Shown in pieces: positions 15,294 to 23,116 of a DNA stretch of 64,000 nucleotides. Position 1 is the first letter of the stretch. Every line of letters begins with the position of its first letter. Source of the DNA: Firmicutes bacterium ASF500 (lineage in GTDB: Bacteria > Bacillota > Clostridia > Oscillospirales > Oscillospiraceae); contig CP097573.1 of assembly GCA_000492175.2 (NCBI GenBank), forward strand, positions 2,046,001 through 2,110,000. The letters run 5' to 3'. The notes beneath the pieces were generated by a model. The model ran no database searches, was not told the DNA's origin, and worked only from the letters and a program-made list of their open reading frames with translations. Made by a program: the position numbers and the translations under genes.

Positions 15294-17050
15294 GCTGCTG
15301 CTCCTTTCTTCCTGGGCAACTTGGGATTGCCCTTTTTGTCGCGCCTGCTGCCCTTTTCCATCCAATCCAGCCAGGTATCCAGGAACTCCCGGTAGACCTC
15401 CCGCGGATCGGGGGCAAAGCGGCCCTTGGTCGTGTGTATACCTTCGTTTTTGAACCCGTGGATCTGCATCAGCTTGTTCCCGTTCATTTCAATGGTCAGC
15501 CACGGCTCGTCCGGTTTTTTGACCTTCCGCATAAAAAGGATGGTCGTTTTCCCTTGGATGTGCCGGTCGGCGTAGCCGCCCACACAATGCTGGAGTTTCC
15601 GGGCTTCAGCCAAAATTTCATCCTTTCCGAGGGGTGCCCGGATTACATAGCCATCCATAGTGAAGCCATACTTCTTCTCCAGCTTCTGGCGGCGCTCCTC
15701 GTACTTTTCTTCAGCCAGACGTACCTGGCGGTCGTGTTTGGCCTGTGCCTCTTTCCACCGGCGCTCACATTCCTGCCGCTGGGCCGCCCGTTCCCGCTCC
15801 AGTTGGGCCCGATGCTGCCCAGTTGCGTTATCGTGAGCCGTCCCCAGGTTCCGGGGGAGCAGAACGTTCTCCCGGTGGAGCTGGTAGCCCATGGCCTCGG
15901 CGGCGGTGAGGTAGTCCTCCCAAAACCGCAGGGCCGAGCTAAGACTGCTCATGCCGCCATACTGGGCACATCCCACATAGCCGTCTAGGTATCGGATCAG
16001 CTTTTCCAGGGGGATATTCCACTTCTTTGCCGCACGGACGGTTCTCTGAATATCAACGCCCCTGGATATCCACTCCGCGCACCGCATCAGCGGAATGCGA
16101 CCCTTCAGACGCTTATGCAGTTCCAGAATCCGAATATCGCGGTTCGTGCTGAGGAACGTCTTCATGTCCTGGCGGTTGATGCCGAAGGCTTTCGCCGGGT
16201 TCGGCTCATCCCAATTGATGACCGAGGCGTGCTTTACTCCCCGGTCCACTAAGTCCGTGACAACATCCTTCATTCCGGCTTTCATCAACATCTCAATCTG
16301 CCGGGGGTAAAAACAGCAGGCGGTCAGGAACTCCAGGAGCCGGCTGCCACTCAGGTTGAAATCTGCCGCACAGCAGTAGCGGAAAGGGCTCTCTTTGATC
16401 TCATCCAGCCCAATCACATCGTAACCGATGCCGTAGTCCGCATTCGCGGAGAATGGAGCGTGTATGTTCCAGCGCCCCTTGGTTAGCGGCCTGTCCTGCT
16501 TTTCGATGTGTCCGAAAGGGCTGTTCCCGTACCAGCCGCGAGTAGTCGCCTCGGCCAGTCCTGGCCGGAAGCGATACACTCCCACCAGCTTATATGTAGG
16601 ATCTCCTGCCAAGTCATAGCCTGCCGTATAGTGCTTACCGCAGTCATAGGCTCTGGCCCACAACGCTCCCCGGTACCATCGAAGGACTACCGCTCGCCGA
16701 TAGCTGGAAAGGTTTTCCCGCTTGCCGGTGTATCGCAGTTCCTTCACAATGGCTGGCTTTCCGCAGAAGGGGCACTCCACATGGGGCTTTGCGGATTCAC
16801 ACCACCGATTTCTTGGTTCCCGCTGGTGGGGCTCCCACATGACCGCCAGGAAGTTCCGCTCCGGCGTGGTCACCCTCATATCCTCGACGCCCACCGTCGT
16901 GTGCTCATGGCAGCAGGTAGTCCAGACCTCATTGGTGCAGGAGCGGCGGAAGATGTACGCGGGGAACAGGGCGTTGATCGCGTCCCGCTCCGCTTGGTTC
17001 AAAGGCGGTGCCTTGCCGGAGAACCGCTCAGCTTTTTCTTGGCTCGTCAC
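15290..17050 (-). CDS. PcfJ-domain protein
   Basis: About 586 aa from a GTG at 17050 behind AAGGGGG. The C-terminal PcfJ domain is marked by RAPLGKDEILAEARKLQHCV and GGYADRHIQGKTTILFMRKV; an N-terminal CPFCGKPAIV zinc-ribbon-like motif is also present, and the middle (~420-480) is a charged coiled coil. PcfJ was first named on the enterococcal plasmid pCF10 and is common in Clostridia phages and elements, with unknown biochemical role. It sits between the PcfK-like and DUF3102 genes, a usual neighbourhood. Confidence 0.88.
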   Translation of the reverse strand: MTSQEKAERFSGKAPPLNQAERDAINALFPAYIFRRSCTNEVWTTCCHEHTTVGVEDMRVTTPERNFLAVMWEPHQREPRNRWCESAKPHVECPFCGKPAIVKELRYTGKRENLSSYRRAVVLRWYRGALWARAYDCGKHYTAGYDLAGDPTYKLVGVYRFRPGLAEATTRGWYGNSPFGHIEKQDRPLTKGRWNIHAPFSANADYGIGYDVIGLDEIKESPFRYCCAADFNLSGSRLLEFLTACCFYPRQIEMLMKAGMKDVVTDLVDRGVKHASVINWDEPNPAKAFGINRQDMKTFLSTNRDIRILELHKRLKGRIPLMRCAEWISRGVDIQRTVRAAKKWNIPLEKLIRYLDGYVGCAQYGGMSSLSSALRFWEDYLTAAEAMGYQLHRENVLLPRNLGTAHDNATGQHRAQLERERAAQRQECERRWKEAQAKHDRQVRLAEEKYEERRQKLEKKYGFTMDGYVIRAPLGKDEILAEARKLQHCVGGYADRHIQGKTTILFMRKVKKPDEPWLTIEMNGNKLMQIHGFKNEGIHTTKGRFAPDPREVYREFLDTWLDWMEKGSRRDKKGNPKLPRKKGAAA

Positions 17051-17063
17051 CTCTCGCGCCCCC

Positions 17064-17297
17064 TTACAGGAAGTCCTCAAGATTGAGGATCTTCGGGCCG
17101 GTGCTGGCTATCGGCGCCGCGGCCGTAGCCTCGGTCTCCACGTCGGCGCAGAGGTTGACTGTCATGTGGAACTTCACGTCGGCGCCGGGGAAGTAGAATC
17201 TCACCGCCCGGCGGAACGCCTCCAGGTCGGAGATCGCGCTCCCGCAGCCCTTGGCCACCGTCTTCATGCAGTCGGAGAAGGTACCTCCCTGGACCAC
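17064..17297 (-). CDS. PcfK-like protein, frame possibly broken
   Basis: 77 aa from a GTG at 17297. The sequence SDCMKTVAKGCGSAISDLEA, FRRAVRFYFPGADVKFHMTV resembles the PcfK-like family, whose members include the Cas9 inhibitor AcrIIA9. Upstream in this frame the sequence still reads plausibly (KALPKGWRAEFAQAVVQGGT) but has no start codon, while the overlapping frame of the upstream gene reads MVAGK just before. One missing base near 17345 would join them into one protein. Family assignment is tentative and anti-CRISPR activity is not implied. Confidence 0.5.
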   Translation of the reverse strand: MVQGGTFSDCMKTVAKGCGSAISDLEAFRRAVRFYFPGADVKFHMTVNLCADVETEATAAAPIASTGPKILNLEDFL

Positions 17298-17572
17298 CGC
17301 CTGGGCAAACTCCGCACGCCATCCTTTAGGAAGGGCTTTCCCGCAACCATGTGCTTGCTGCGGAGGCTGGTGATCTGCTTGGCCTGGAGCCGATAGTCGT
17401 GGAGGATGTCCAATGCGTCCTCCGAGGTCTTGGCGCCTTCTTCAGACAGGGCAAAAAGGATGTTCACTGCCGCCTGGCAGATTTCCTGTCCTTTGCCCTC
17501 GACGGTGGCCCGGATGTCTCCCAAACCGGTGATGATCTCATCCATCGTGAGGGTGGTCACTTTATCAACCAC
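17264..17572 (-). CDS. Hypothetical phage protein, possibly fused to PcfK-like part
   Basis: 102 aa from a GTG at 17572 behind GGGAGGGAG, overlapping the upstream stop by 8 nt. Residues 1-70 (VTTLTMDEIITGLGDIRATV and on) are helical. The last ~25 residues (DGVRSLPRRWSREVPSPTA) look unnatural and overlap the PcfK-like frame, consistent with a frameshift or sequence error. Confidence 0.6.
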   Translation of the reverse strand: MVDKVTTLTMDEIITGLGDIRATVEGKGQEICQAAVNILFALSEEGAKTSEDALDILHDYRLQAKQITSLRSKHMVAGKPFLKDGVRSLPRRWSREVPSPTA

Positions 17573-17807
17573 GCATTCTCCCTCCCATCTTGATCTCATA
17601 CTTGAGGGCGGTGCGCTGGTAGTCGCTGACCATCTGCGGCAACATGGCGGCAAGGGCAATCGGGGGAATGTTCAGCGCCTCGCTGACCTGATAGGTCAGG
17701 GCCGTCCAGTTGAACATGATGTCTGCGGAATTCCCGGAAATCTCCACCTCGGACTGGTCTCCGGCGGTCCTAATCAGGAGAGTGCCACCTCTAACGCTTC
17801 TGTTCAT
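17565..17807 (-). CDS. Hypothetical phage early protein
   Basis: 80 aa (MNRSVRGGTLLIRTAGDQSE, VEISGNSADIMFNWTALTYQ, VSEALNIPPIALAAMLPQMV). GAAAGGA lies upstream. Overlaps the next gene by 8 nt in the leftward operon. No family recognised. Confidence 0.65.
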   Translation of the reverse strand: MNRSVRGGTLLIRTAGDQSEVEISGNSADIMFNWTALTYQVSEALNIPPIALAAMLPQMVSDYQRTALKYEIKMGGRMRG

Positions 17808-17810
17808 TTC

Positions 17811-18014
17811 TTAGTACCGTCCTTTCTTCAGCTCGCGGAGCTCGGCGATCCAGTCCAGCAGCGTCCGCTTGCTAGTGTAGTAGATTGCCGGGAGCAGGAG
17901 GAGCAGGTACTCCCCGCCAACAGCCTCATAGCCTCGCTCAATCCGGGCCGTTTCCTTGCCCCACGCAAATGCGAGGGCGGTAACCAGGAGCACAATGGTC
18001 GCCTCGAATATCAC
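17811..18014 (-). CDS. Small membrane protein
   Basis: 67 aa with a GTG start and one N-terminal membrane segment (~3-18, FEATIVLLVTALAFAW) and a second hydrophobic stretch (YLLLLLPAIYY). Basic C-terminus (ELRELKKGRY). Spaced 3 nt from the next gene, so operon membership is likely. No family recognised. Confidence 0.55.
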   Translation of the reverse strand: MIFEATIVLLVTALAFAWGKETARIERGYEAVGGEYLLLLLPAIYYTSKRTLLDWIAELRELKKGRY

Positions 18015-18059
18015 CTAGGCCAGGCTCCGTCTGGATCTCATATGTAAATCTCATCCCTT

Positions 18060-18335
18060 TCATTTTGTTCGCTTGGGATCAATGCGCCTGATGCCTCCAA
18101 CGGCAGGAACGGTATTCTCGGCTGGCCGGGGAGTTCCCAGCCGTAAAAGTTCCAGGACATCGTCCAAGTTAATGAGCGCCTTACTCCCTGCCCATACCAC
18201 GGGGAAAGCCCCCTGCTTAGTCAGCCGACGAACACAGCTCTCTGTCAGGTCAGTCTCTGGATCAATCCTTTTGACCTCCTCCACAATCTTAGCCGCTGTC
18301 CGCATCCGAGGGATACGCTCTACACCATCCATCAT
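18060..18335 (-). CDS. HTH DNA-binding protein, excisionase-like
   Basis: 91 aa from ATGATG at 18335 behind AAAGGTGG. The pattern RTAAKIVEEVKRIDPETDLT, ESCVRRLTKQGAFPVVWAGS, KALINLDDVLELL is a MerR/excisionase-type winged helix that ends in a wing reading the residue after a position marker. It is the natural candidate for the E2 excision factor or an early regulator. Confidence 0.7.
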   Translation of the reverse strand: MMDGVERIPRMRTAAKIVEEVKRIDPETDLTESCVRRLTKQGAFPVVWAGSKALINLDDVLELLRLGTPRPAENTVPAVGGIRRIDPKRTK

Positions 18336-18380
18336 TTCACCACCTTTCGCCGCGAAGGGCGTTTTCATGCGCTGGACTGG

Positions 18381-18668
18381 TCAACATCCCGCGCCGATTG
18401 ATCGGTCAGCATCTCGTCCACCGTGCGACCGTTCGTTCTCGTCAGACAATCCCTTGACATAACCAAGTACAAATATGCGCTGTTCGGTCGTTAATGCGGA
18501 AAATAACTTAATAAGTTTGAGGCGCCGTTCTACCGCCCGACACAAAACTTGCTCTACTTTGTCCTCAAGAGAAAGCCCACATTCTTTCGCAACTGCGTCC
18601 ACTGCAGCAAGTAAATCGGAATCAACACACATATAGAGCCGACCTTTTTTATCGGATTTCAAGTGCAT
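18381..18668 (-). CDS. Hypothetical protein, possible RHH regulator
   Basis: 95 aa from ATG 18668 behind GAGAGGGGG. The start (MHLKSDKKGRLYMCVDSDLL, AAVDAVAKECGLSLEDKVEQ) could form a strand-helix-helix DNA-binding fold, followed by a helical tail. It lies downstream of the XRE gene in the leftward transcript. Family unknown. Confidence 0.55.
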   Translation of the reverse strand: MHLKSDKKGRLYMCVDSDLLAAVDAVAKECGLSLEDKVEQVLCRAVERRLKLIKLFSALTTEQRIFVLGYVKGLSDENERSHGGRDADRSIGAGC

Positions 18669-18702
18669 GGTGTTCCCCCTCTCTACCGCCTGGAGCGGCT
18701 TT

Positions 18703-18921
18703 TTATGTGCTGTGCTGGTTTTCATCAATAATTTCAGACACAGAAACACCTAATCCGGCTGCCAGCTTTCCAGCAGTTCTTGGTTCGCAACTACCCCGAA
18801 GAACAATAGTGCTGATGTTTTGCCTGGAAATACCACACTTTTCCGAATAGACCGTTTTGGTCCAGCCGTACTCTGCCAGCAATGCCTCAATTTTGCTCCT
18901 GCTGATTTTCACTAAATTCAC
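18703..18921 (-). CDS. Cro-like XRE regulator of E2
   Basis: A 72-aa HTH protein (SRSKIEALLAEYGWTKTVYS, EKCGISRQNISTIVLRGSCE, RTAGKLAAGLGVSVSEIIDE). It is the first gene of the leftward early operon and is divergent from the larger XRE gene at 19058, the classical Cro/CI switch layout. Its promoter has consensus -35 and -10 boxes. Confidence 0.85.
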   Translation of the reverse strand: MNLVKISRSKIEALLAEYGWTKTVYSEKCGISRQNISTIVLRGSCEPRTAGKLAAGLGVSVSEIIDENQHST

Positions 18922-18959
18922 CTCCGTATTATCAGATACTTTTGTCGCTAACCGAGTGG

Positions 18960-18988
18960 ATTATAGCAGATAGTTTTATTGCTGTCAA
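18960..18988 (-). promoter_or_regulatory. Early leftward promoter of E2
   Basis: On the minus strand TTGACA, 17-nt spacer, TATAAT: a perfect consensus promoter 40 nt upstream of the Cro-like gene. Confidence 0.9.
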
Positions 18989-19008
18989 GAATGTTTTAGA
19001 AATTTTTG

Positions 19009-19037
19009 TTGCTGAATAGAAAGTAATGTGTTATACT
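19009..19037 (+). promoter_or_regulatory. Repressor promoter of E2
   Basis: TTGCTG, 17-nt spacer, TATACT, ending 20 nt before the repressor start. It lies back to back with the leftward promoter. Words TTTTGTCGCT, TTTTATTGCT and TTTTTGTTGCT recur in between and may be operator half-sites. Confidence 0.75.
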
Positions 19038-19057
19038 GGCCTCAAGGGGGTGTCTGT

Positions 19058-19489
19058 ATGACTGTAGGGGATCGGATAAAGAAAATAAGAATCGAAAAAG
19101 GCTTAACACAACGCGAAGTTAGCGCCAGATGCCATATTGCAGAACCCACAATTCGAAAGTATGAATCGGGCCGATTAAACCCCAAATTTGAAACAATGGA
19201 TAAAATTGCCTCAGCATTAGAAGTGCCTGTTACTGCATTAATGGGCTATACGTTTACCGGAATGGTAGACGGTAAGGATGTTTATGAAGTACCAAGAGAT
19301 GTTGTTGATGTTGTTGTGGACAAAAAAAAGCCCACCCCCGTTTCCGGAGATGGACTGAATGATGAGCAGATGGAACTTATCAAGCTTTTTGATGCGGCTC
19401 CGGCTGCGTTTCGTGCTGCAGCTCTTGCGTTGCTAAGATCTGCTGAAGCGCAGAATGAAGCTCAGGGTGAAGCTTCAAAAGCCGAATGA
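19058..19489 (+). CDS. XRE-family repressor of E2
   Basis: 143 aa with an HTH_3 domain at ~5-62 (RIKKIRIEKGLTQREVSARC, HIAEPTIRKYESGRLNPKFE). The C-terminal half is short and acidic and lacks an obvious LexA-type peptidase, so inactivation could have used the ImmA/IrrE protease now disrupted at 11100. It faces away from the Cro-like gene and precedes the integrase. Confidence 0.85.
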   Translation: MTVGDRIKKIRIEKGLTQREVSARCHIAEPTIRKYESGRLNPKFETMDKIASALEVPVTALMGYTFTGMVDGKDVYEVPRDVVDVVVDKKKPTPVSGDGLNDEQMELIKLFDAAPAAFRAAALALLRSAEAQNEAQGEASKAE

Positions 19490-19615
19490 ATTCTTCCAGT
19501 TCGGGATTCATGGCAGTGATCCTTTCCACCCTGGCGCCAGGATATGTATTCGCGCATAATGGGTTATATCATACTTTTTGGGTGAAATCTATCGTAAGTT
19601 GTCAATATATACCGC

Positions 19616-19658
19616 AAAAATAAAAAACCGCCCTCGGTGCTACCAACATCGAGGACGG
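19616..19658 (-). terminator. Hairpin between repressor and integrase
   Basis: On the minus strand CCGTCCTCGATG pairs with CACCGAGGGCGG, followed by TTTTTTATTTTT. No minus-strand gene ends here, so it may shield the repressor from antisense transcription or structure the integrase leader. Confidence 0.6.
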
Positions 19659-19726
19659 CTATAAGGGCAGTAAGTTTTGACCGGCCTACTGCCCTCCTAT
19701 TATACAAAAAACAGGAGGAAAAATCA

Positions 19727-21148
19727 ATGGCAACCGTAGAAAAACGCGGGAAGGGTTACCGCATCACCGTGGCTGCTGGCATAGACCTCAACGGCAAGCA
19801 GATCCGCCACCGGCTGAATTGGACGCCTGACGAGAAGCTGACACCCCGCCAAGTGGAAAAAGAACTGAACCGGCAGGTCGCCCGCTTTGAGGAGCAGGTC
19901 AAGACTGGCTCTATCGCTGCAGAGGGAAACATCCGGTTTGCGGACTTTGCCGAGAGATACATGACTGACTATGGGCGGCCCAACTTAAAGCCCACTACCC
20001 TATCTAACTACCAGCGCAACCTCGTCCGCATCAATCAGGCCATCGGTCACATACGTCTGAAAGATTTAACCACATTCCACATTCAGGCATTTTACCGCAA
20101 CCTCCAGGAGGATGGCATCCGCAACAGAGAAGTGGCCATCTGTAAGGCCGACCTCCGGGAGCTTATTGGCACACAGCGCGGAGCCATGACCGCATTTTCT
20201 GCCCGTGCCGGAGTCAGCCGGGCCACTATCAAATACGCCATTGACGGCAAGCCCATCAACCGCGCCTCCGCCGATGCTATAGCGGTGGCCCTGGGTACGA
20301 AAACCGACAAGCTCTTTGACGTGGTCGATCACAGGGAGCCTTTGGCCCCCGCCACCATCCACTCTTATCACCGCACGATCTCCTCCATCTTGGAGAAGGC
20401 CGTCAAATGGCATTGCATCCCCACGAACCCCGCAGAGGGAGCCGAGCTGCCCTCCCTGGCTGGGCACAAGGCCCGGTACCTGGACGAGCCGGATGCAAAG
20501 AAAATGCTCCAGTTGCTCCAGGAGGAGCCGATTAAGTGGAGGGCACCCATCACCTTTGACCTGCTCTCCGGTCTGCGCCGGTCGGAGCTTCTGGGCCTGC
20601 GCTGGCAGGATGTAGACCTGGATACCGGCGTAATCCACATCGTCCAGACCTCAAACTATGTATCCGGCACTGGCGTATACGTTAGCACCCCTAAGACCGA
20701 GGATTCAGACCGCTATCTGAAGGTGTCCCGGACGGCCATTCTCATGCTACTGGAGTACAAGGCTTGGCAGGATGACATGAGGGCGAAGGTAGGGGACGCC
20801 TGGGAGGGAACTGCTGAGGATGACCGCATCTTTACAAACGAGGTGGGGCGGCCCATGTTCCCCACATCCTTGACACAGTGGATGGGGAAATTCATCAAGC
20901 GCAGCGGCCTTCCTCCGGCCTGTGTCCATTCGCTCAGGCATACCTACGCCAGCCTTCTGATCGCAGAGGGTACGCCCCTGGTGGTCGTTTCAAACAACTT
21001 AGGCCATGCCCAGGTGAGTACTACCAACGACATCTATTCCCACGTTGTAGCCTCGGCAGAAGCAAAGGCCGCTCAGGTGACGGACAAGTTTGCCGAAGAC
21101 ATTCACCCCAAATTCACCCCAAAAGCAAAAAAAGAGGGCGCGTTATAA
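19727..21148 (+). CDS. int: Tyrosine recombinase of E2 with an internal XRE-like domain
   Basis: 473 aa behind AGGAGG. Arm-binding domain at ~1-60, core-binding domain ~68-130 and ~205-240, catalytic domain ~245-450 with R284 (SGLRRSELLG), H401/R404 (HSLRHTYASL), H427 (LGHAQ) and Y437 (NDIYSHV). Residues ~143-200 (LIGTQRGAMTAFSARAGVSR, ATIKYAIDGKPINRASADAI) read as an XRE-type HTH inserted inside the core-binding domain, which is unusual. It lies 43 nt from the tRNA-Thr-type att copy, as expected for the E2 integrase. Confidence 0.92.
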   Translation: MATVEKRGKGYRITVAAGIDLNGKQIRHRLNWTPDEKLTPRQVEKELNRQVARFEEQVKTGSIAAEGNIRFADFAERYMTDYGRPNLKPTTLSNYQRNLVRINQAIGHIRLKDLTTFHIQAFYRNLQEDGIRNREVAICKADLRELIGTQRGAMTAFSARAGVSRATIKYAIDGKPINRASADAIAVALGTKTDKLFDVVDHREPLAPATIHSYHRTISSILEKAVKWHCIPTNPAEGAELPSLAGHKARYLDEPDAKKMLQLLQEEPIKWRAPITFDLLSGLRRSELLGLRWQDVDLDTGVIHIVQTSNYVSGTGVYVSTPKTEDSDRYLKVSRTAILMLLEYKAWQDDMRAKVGDAWEGTAEDDRIFTNEVGRPMFPTSLTQWMGKFIKRSGLPPACVHSLRHTYASLLIAEGTPLVVVSNNLGHAQVSTTNDIYSHVVASAEAKAAQVTDKFAEDIHPKFTPKAKKEGAL

Positions 21149-21154
21149 AACAGG

Positions 21155-21189
21155 AAAAACCCCGTAACCGTTGCGGCTACGGGGTTTTC
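21155..21189. terminator. Hairpin at the E2 right end
   Basis: CCCCGTA pairs with TACGGGG, with an inner CCG-TTG-CGG, flanked by A and T runs so it can act both ways. It abuts the att copy and would have terminated tRNA-Thr transcripts when E2 was next to the tRNA. Confidence 0.85.
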
Positions 21190-21191
21190 TT

Positions 21192-21235
21192 GGAGCTGCT
21201 ACCCAGATTTGAACTGGGGACCTCATCCTTACCAA
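21192..21235. repeat. Att copy: 3' 44 bp of tRNA-Thr(GGT), E2/E3
   Basis: GGAGCTGCTACCCAGATTTG, AACTGGGGACCTCATCCTTA, CCAA: identical to the 3' part of the tRNA at 62217-62292, from discriminator to anticodon loop. Right of it the sequence changes to E3. Confidence 0.95.
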
Positions 21236-21348
21236 GTGATTGGAAACCTCGGGAGTGCCGCTGTTCAGCACTTTCGGGGCATTTTTGTCGCGGAGTTACA
21301 TGGTCTCTGGCACTTTCCTGTCCATTGACTCCGTCCGCTTTTTTCCGC

Positions 21349-21370
21349 GTGTGGGTCACGGTGTGGGTCA
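21349..21370 (+). repeat. Class A end repeat, E3 left
   Basis: GTGTGGGTCA-CG-GTGTGGGTCA, two direct 10-bp units. Also present at 27019, 55029 and 62110; a likely arm-type integrase site. Confidence 0.8.
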
Positions 21371-21598
21371 AGCGGATATCTCCGTGTCAAAAAAGCCACG
21401 GATGGGCTGCGCCACAGCACTTTTCTTTGCCGTCTCCCGCTCAAAATTGATGCGGGTCAGTTCCTCAATAAAGGCTTTTTGCATTTCGCCAGCCTTGGAC
21501 CAGGACACCCCAAATTTCCGACACATGGAAAAAAAGATTCGATACCACAGTCTGTCCTCATCGCTCTCGTGCGTGAAATACCACTTTGCGTCATCCAT
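21368..21598 (-). CDS. Hypothetical protein paired with GNAT (E3)
   Basis: 76 aa (MDDAKWYFTHESDEDRLWYR, IFFSMCRKFGVSWSKAGEMQ, FIEELTRINFERETAKKSAV). It starts 2 nt after the GNAT gene stop, so the two form an operon. A diverged pair with the same order is in E6 (55059-55830), which shows the two are kept together. No catalytic motif seen; an adaptor or antitoxin role would be speculative. Confidence 0.75.
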   Translation of the reverse strand: MDDAKWYFTHESDEDRLWYRIFFSMCRKFGVSWSKAGEMQKAFIEELTRINFERETAKKSAVAQPIRGFFDTEISA

Positions 21599-21600
21599 AA

Positions 21601-22125
21601 TCAGCCCTCCTCCAAGTAGGATGTGAAAATGTTTATGGCAGCCTCATCACAAATCAAGTACCGTGGAGCCGCGCCGCTCTTACGCCCCGGAATCAAGAGC
21701 GCACCAAAGTTCTGCTCGTAATGCTTCGCCAACTCCGGCGTTTTTGCGTCCAGTGTCACATCTCCATTGAAACCGGCATCCACAGATAGCTTGATACCGT
21801 AGGCAACCAGCGCCCGTCCGATCCCCCGGTACTTCGGCTCTTTACAAAGGGTCGGATTACTTTGAGCTTGGCTCTCCATGTAAACGATATGGACAGCAAC
21901 AACATTTTCCTCAATCCCATAAGCACCCAGGGCCACCAATTCACCCTGCTTGGTTTTTAACGCATAGATTTCAAATCCGCTTTCTACAATATACTCAGTC
22001 GTCCAGTCCGTTTGCCATACGGGTGAGGCAACAGTAAATTCCAAGTCTTCTCTTGTCGCTCTAAGCGCCTTGGCAGGGACTTTCTTTCCCAACCGGTCCC
22101 AAACAAAAAGTTCAAATCTCGCCAC
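21601..22125 (-). CDS. GNAT-type N-acetyltransferase (E3)
   Basis: 174 aa from a GTG at 22125; longer in-frame starts up to 22194 lack support from the E6 homologue. The GNAT motif A region is EPKYRGIGRALVAYGIKLSV, and the downstream strand reads GDVTLDAKTPELAKHYEQNF GA. The substrate is unknown. Co-transcribed with the 76-aa gene. The conserved two-gene unit in E3 and E6 resembles GNAT-based toxin-antitoxin layouts only loosely, since the small partner has no visible RHH domain. Confidence 0.8.
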   Translation of the reverse strand: MARFELFVWDRLGKKVPAKALRATREDLEFTVASPVWQTDWTTEYIVESGFEIYALKTKQGELVALGAYGIEENVVAVHIVYMESQAQSNPTLCKEPKYRGIGRALVAYGIKLSVDAGFNGDVTLDAKTPELAKHYEQNFGALLIPGRKSGAAPRYLICDEAAINIFTSYLEEG

Positions 22126-22227
22126 ATTAACCGCCCCACTTTTCTTTTTTAGTATACCATAGAAAACCGAGAGATACAAGTCCCGCACCCACACAGAATT
22201 TGCTATGCTGTAAACAATATAGGGGCT

Positions 22228-22278
22228 ACTGCTGTATGTTCGTCGGAATCCCCAACAGCGTCAACTTCTATGCGTAAG
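22228..22278 (+). pseudogene. CAP-domain protein, last 16 codons (E3)
   Basis: Encodes YCCMFVGIPNSVNFYA and stop, matching the end of the CAP proteins of E4-E6. Upstream, GCTGTAAACAATATAGGGGCT matches the E6 leader closely, so an internal deletion removed the rest of the gene. Confidence 0.9.
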
Positions 22279-22293
22279 CGAATAGTACTCAAA

Positions 22294-22325
22294 GAGGGCC
22301 GTCCAGGAAGCTGGATGGCCCTCTC
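22294..22325 (+). terminator. CAP gene terminator (E3)
   Basis: AGAGGGCCGTCCAG pairs with CTGGATGGCCCTCT around GAAG. Similar hairpins follow the CAP genes of E4 and E6. Confidence 0.85.
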
Positions 22326-22387
22326 TCATGGCGGCAGAAACAGAGTGCAGACAGGAAAATATAGCACCGGGAAGTACAGATTTTCTG

Positions 22388-22424
22388 CTCAGATATTGCG
22401 TAGCAGTAAACAAGGAATTAAACC
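22388..22424 (+). repeat. Module-end repeat, copy 2
   Basis: CTCAGATATTGCGTAGCAGT then AAACAAGGAATTAAACC. Confidence 0.7.
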
Positions 22425-22620
22425 CCTTTATCAGTCCCAATGGACTGTTCAGGGAACTACCGGCCCGGCATGAGCTTTGCCGCCAAGCGGGACTACCAAC
22501 GTGCTTCTAACATAGCCGGAGGATGATATTAGCCCTATGGCTTTGACGACAACCTCCTCGTGACGGCAGAAAGCAGAGCACAGGCAGAAAAATATAACGC
22601 CGAAGGCCACAGATTTACTG

Positions 22621-22659
22621 CTCAGATATTGCGTAACCGAAAACAAAGAATGAAACCCT
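22621..22659 (+). repeat. Module-end repeat, copy 3
   Basis: CTCAGATATTGCGTAACCGA then AAACAAAGAATGAAACCC. The DUF2200 gene begins about 95 bp further on. Confidence 0.7.
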
Positions 22660-22753
22660 TTCCGTTGACCCGCGCAAGATTCAGGCCGACTCTTGGCAAA
22701 ACAATATAGGATGTGGTAAAATATATTATATCATTATCTGGAGCGCATACATT

Positions 22754-23104
22754 ATGAATAACGACAAAGTGTTTCAAATGAATTTCGGGAAAGTTTACGG
22801 GCTTCTGCTGGACAAGGCCACCAGGAAGGGCAGGACGAAGGCCGAGGTGGATGAAGTCATCTGCTGGCTGACGGGGTACAGCCCGGAGCAGCTGGAGGCG
22901 TTCCGCCCCGCCGGCCTCTGCTACGGGGACTTTTTCCGTAACGCGCCCCAGCCCAACCCGAACCGGACGCTGATCACGGGCGTGGTCTGCGGCGTCCGGG
23001 TGGAGGAGGTAGAGGACCCGCTCATGCGGGAAATCCGTTACCTGGATAAGCTGATCGACGAGTTGGCGAAGGGAAAGACGATGGAGAAGATTCTGCGGAA
23101 ATAG
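22754..23104 (+). CDS. DUF2200-family protein
   Basis: 116 aa ([60 protein letters not shown]). The pattern fits DUF2200, small proteins of unknown function. Its promoter is likely the AT-rich stretch just upstream; it is followed after 12 nt by a DUF1801 gene in one transcript that ends at the hairpin at 23552. Confidence 0.82.
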   Translation: MNNDKVFQMNFGKVYGLLLDKATRKGRTKAEVDEVICWLTGYSPEQLEAFRPAGLCYGDFFRNAPQPNPNRTLITGVVCGVRVEEVEDPLMREIRYLDKLIDELAKGKTMEKILRK

Positions 23105-23116
23105 GAGGAAGCAGCC

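Larger units (their letters stand above)
9169..21235 (+). mobile_element. E2: prophage-like tRNA-Thr integrative element
   Basis: Bounded by the att-like junction at 9160-9168 and the tRNA-Thr 3'-end copy at 21192-21235. It holds toxin-antitoxin genes, a decayed sigma/DUF2188 cluster, an IS21 copy, a leftward phage-like early operon (DUF3102, PcfJ, PcfK-like, HTH), divergent repressors and a rightward integrase. No capsid, tail or terminase genes remain, so it is a defective or satellite-type element; recombination between IS copies may have removed a central part. Confidence 0.7.
22279..22753 (+). other. Non-coding stretch with two module-end repeats
   Basis: A terminator (22294) is followed by two copies of a ~110-bp block (GGCAGAAA-CAGAG ... 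AAATATA ... AGATTTNCTGCTC) each ending in the module-end repeat (22388, 22621). No gene is supported. Two repeat copies in series look like an emptied cargo slot. Confidence 0.55.

Noticed and set aside
13962..15395. Long plus-strand frame (477 codons) opposite the DUF3102 gene
   Set aside because: It lies antisense to a coiled-coil gene with a good ribosome site and known domain, has no motif or ribosome site, and its Leu/Gly-rich reading is what an Ala/Glu-rich gene gives on the other strand.
17064..17297. Functional anti-CRISPR (AcrIIA9)
   Set aside because: Similarity is only to the broad PcfK-like family, the gene appears truncated or frameshifted, and most family members have no known anti-CRISPR activity.
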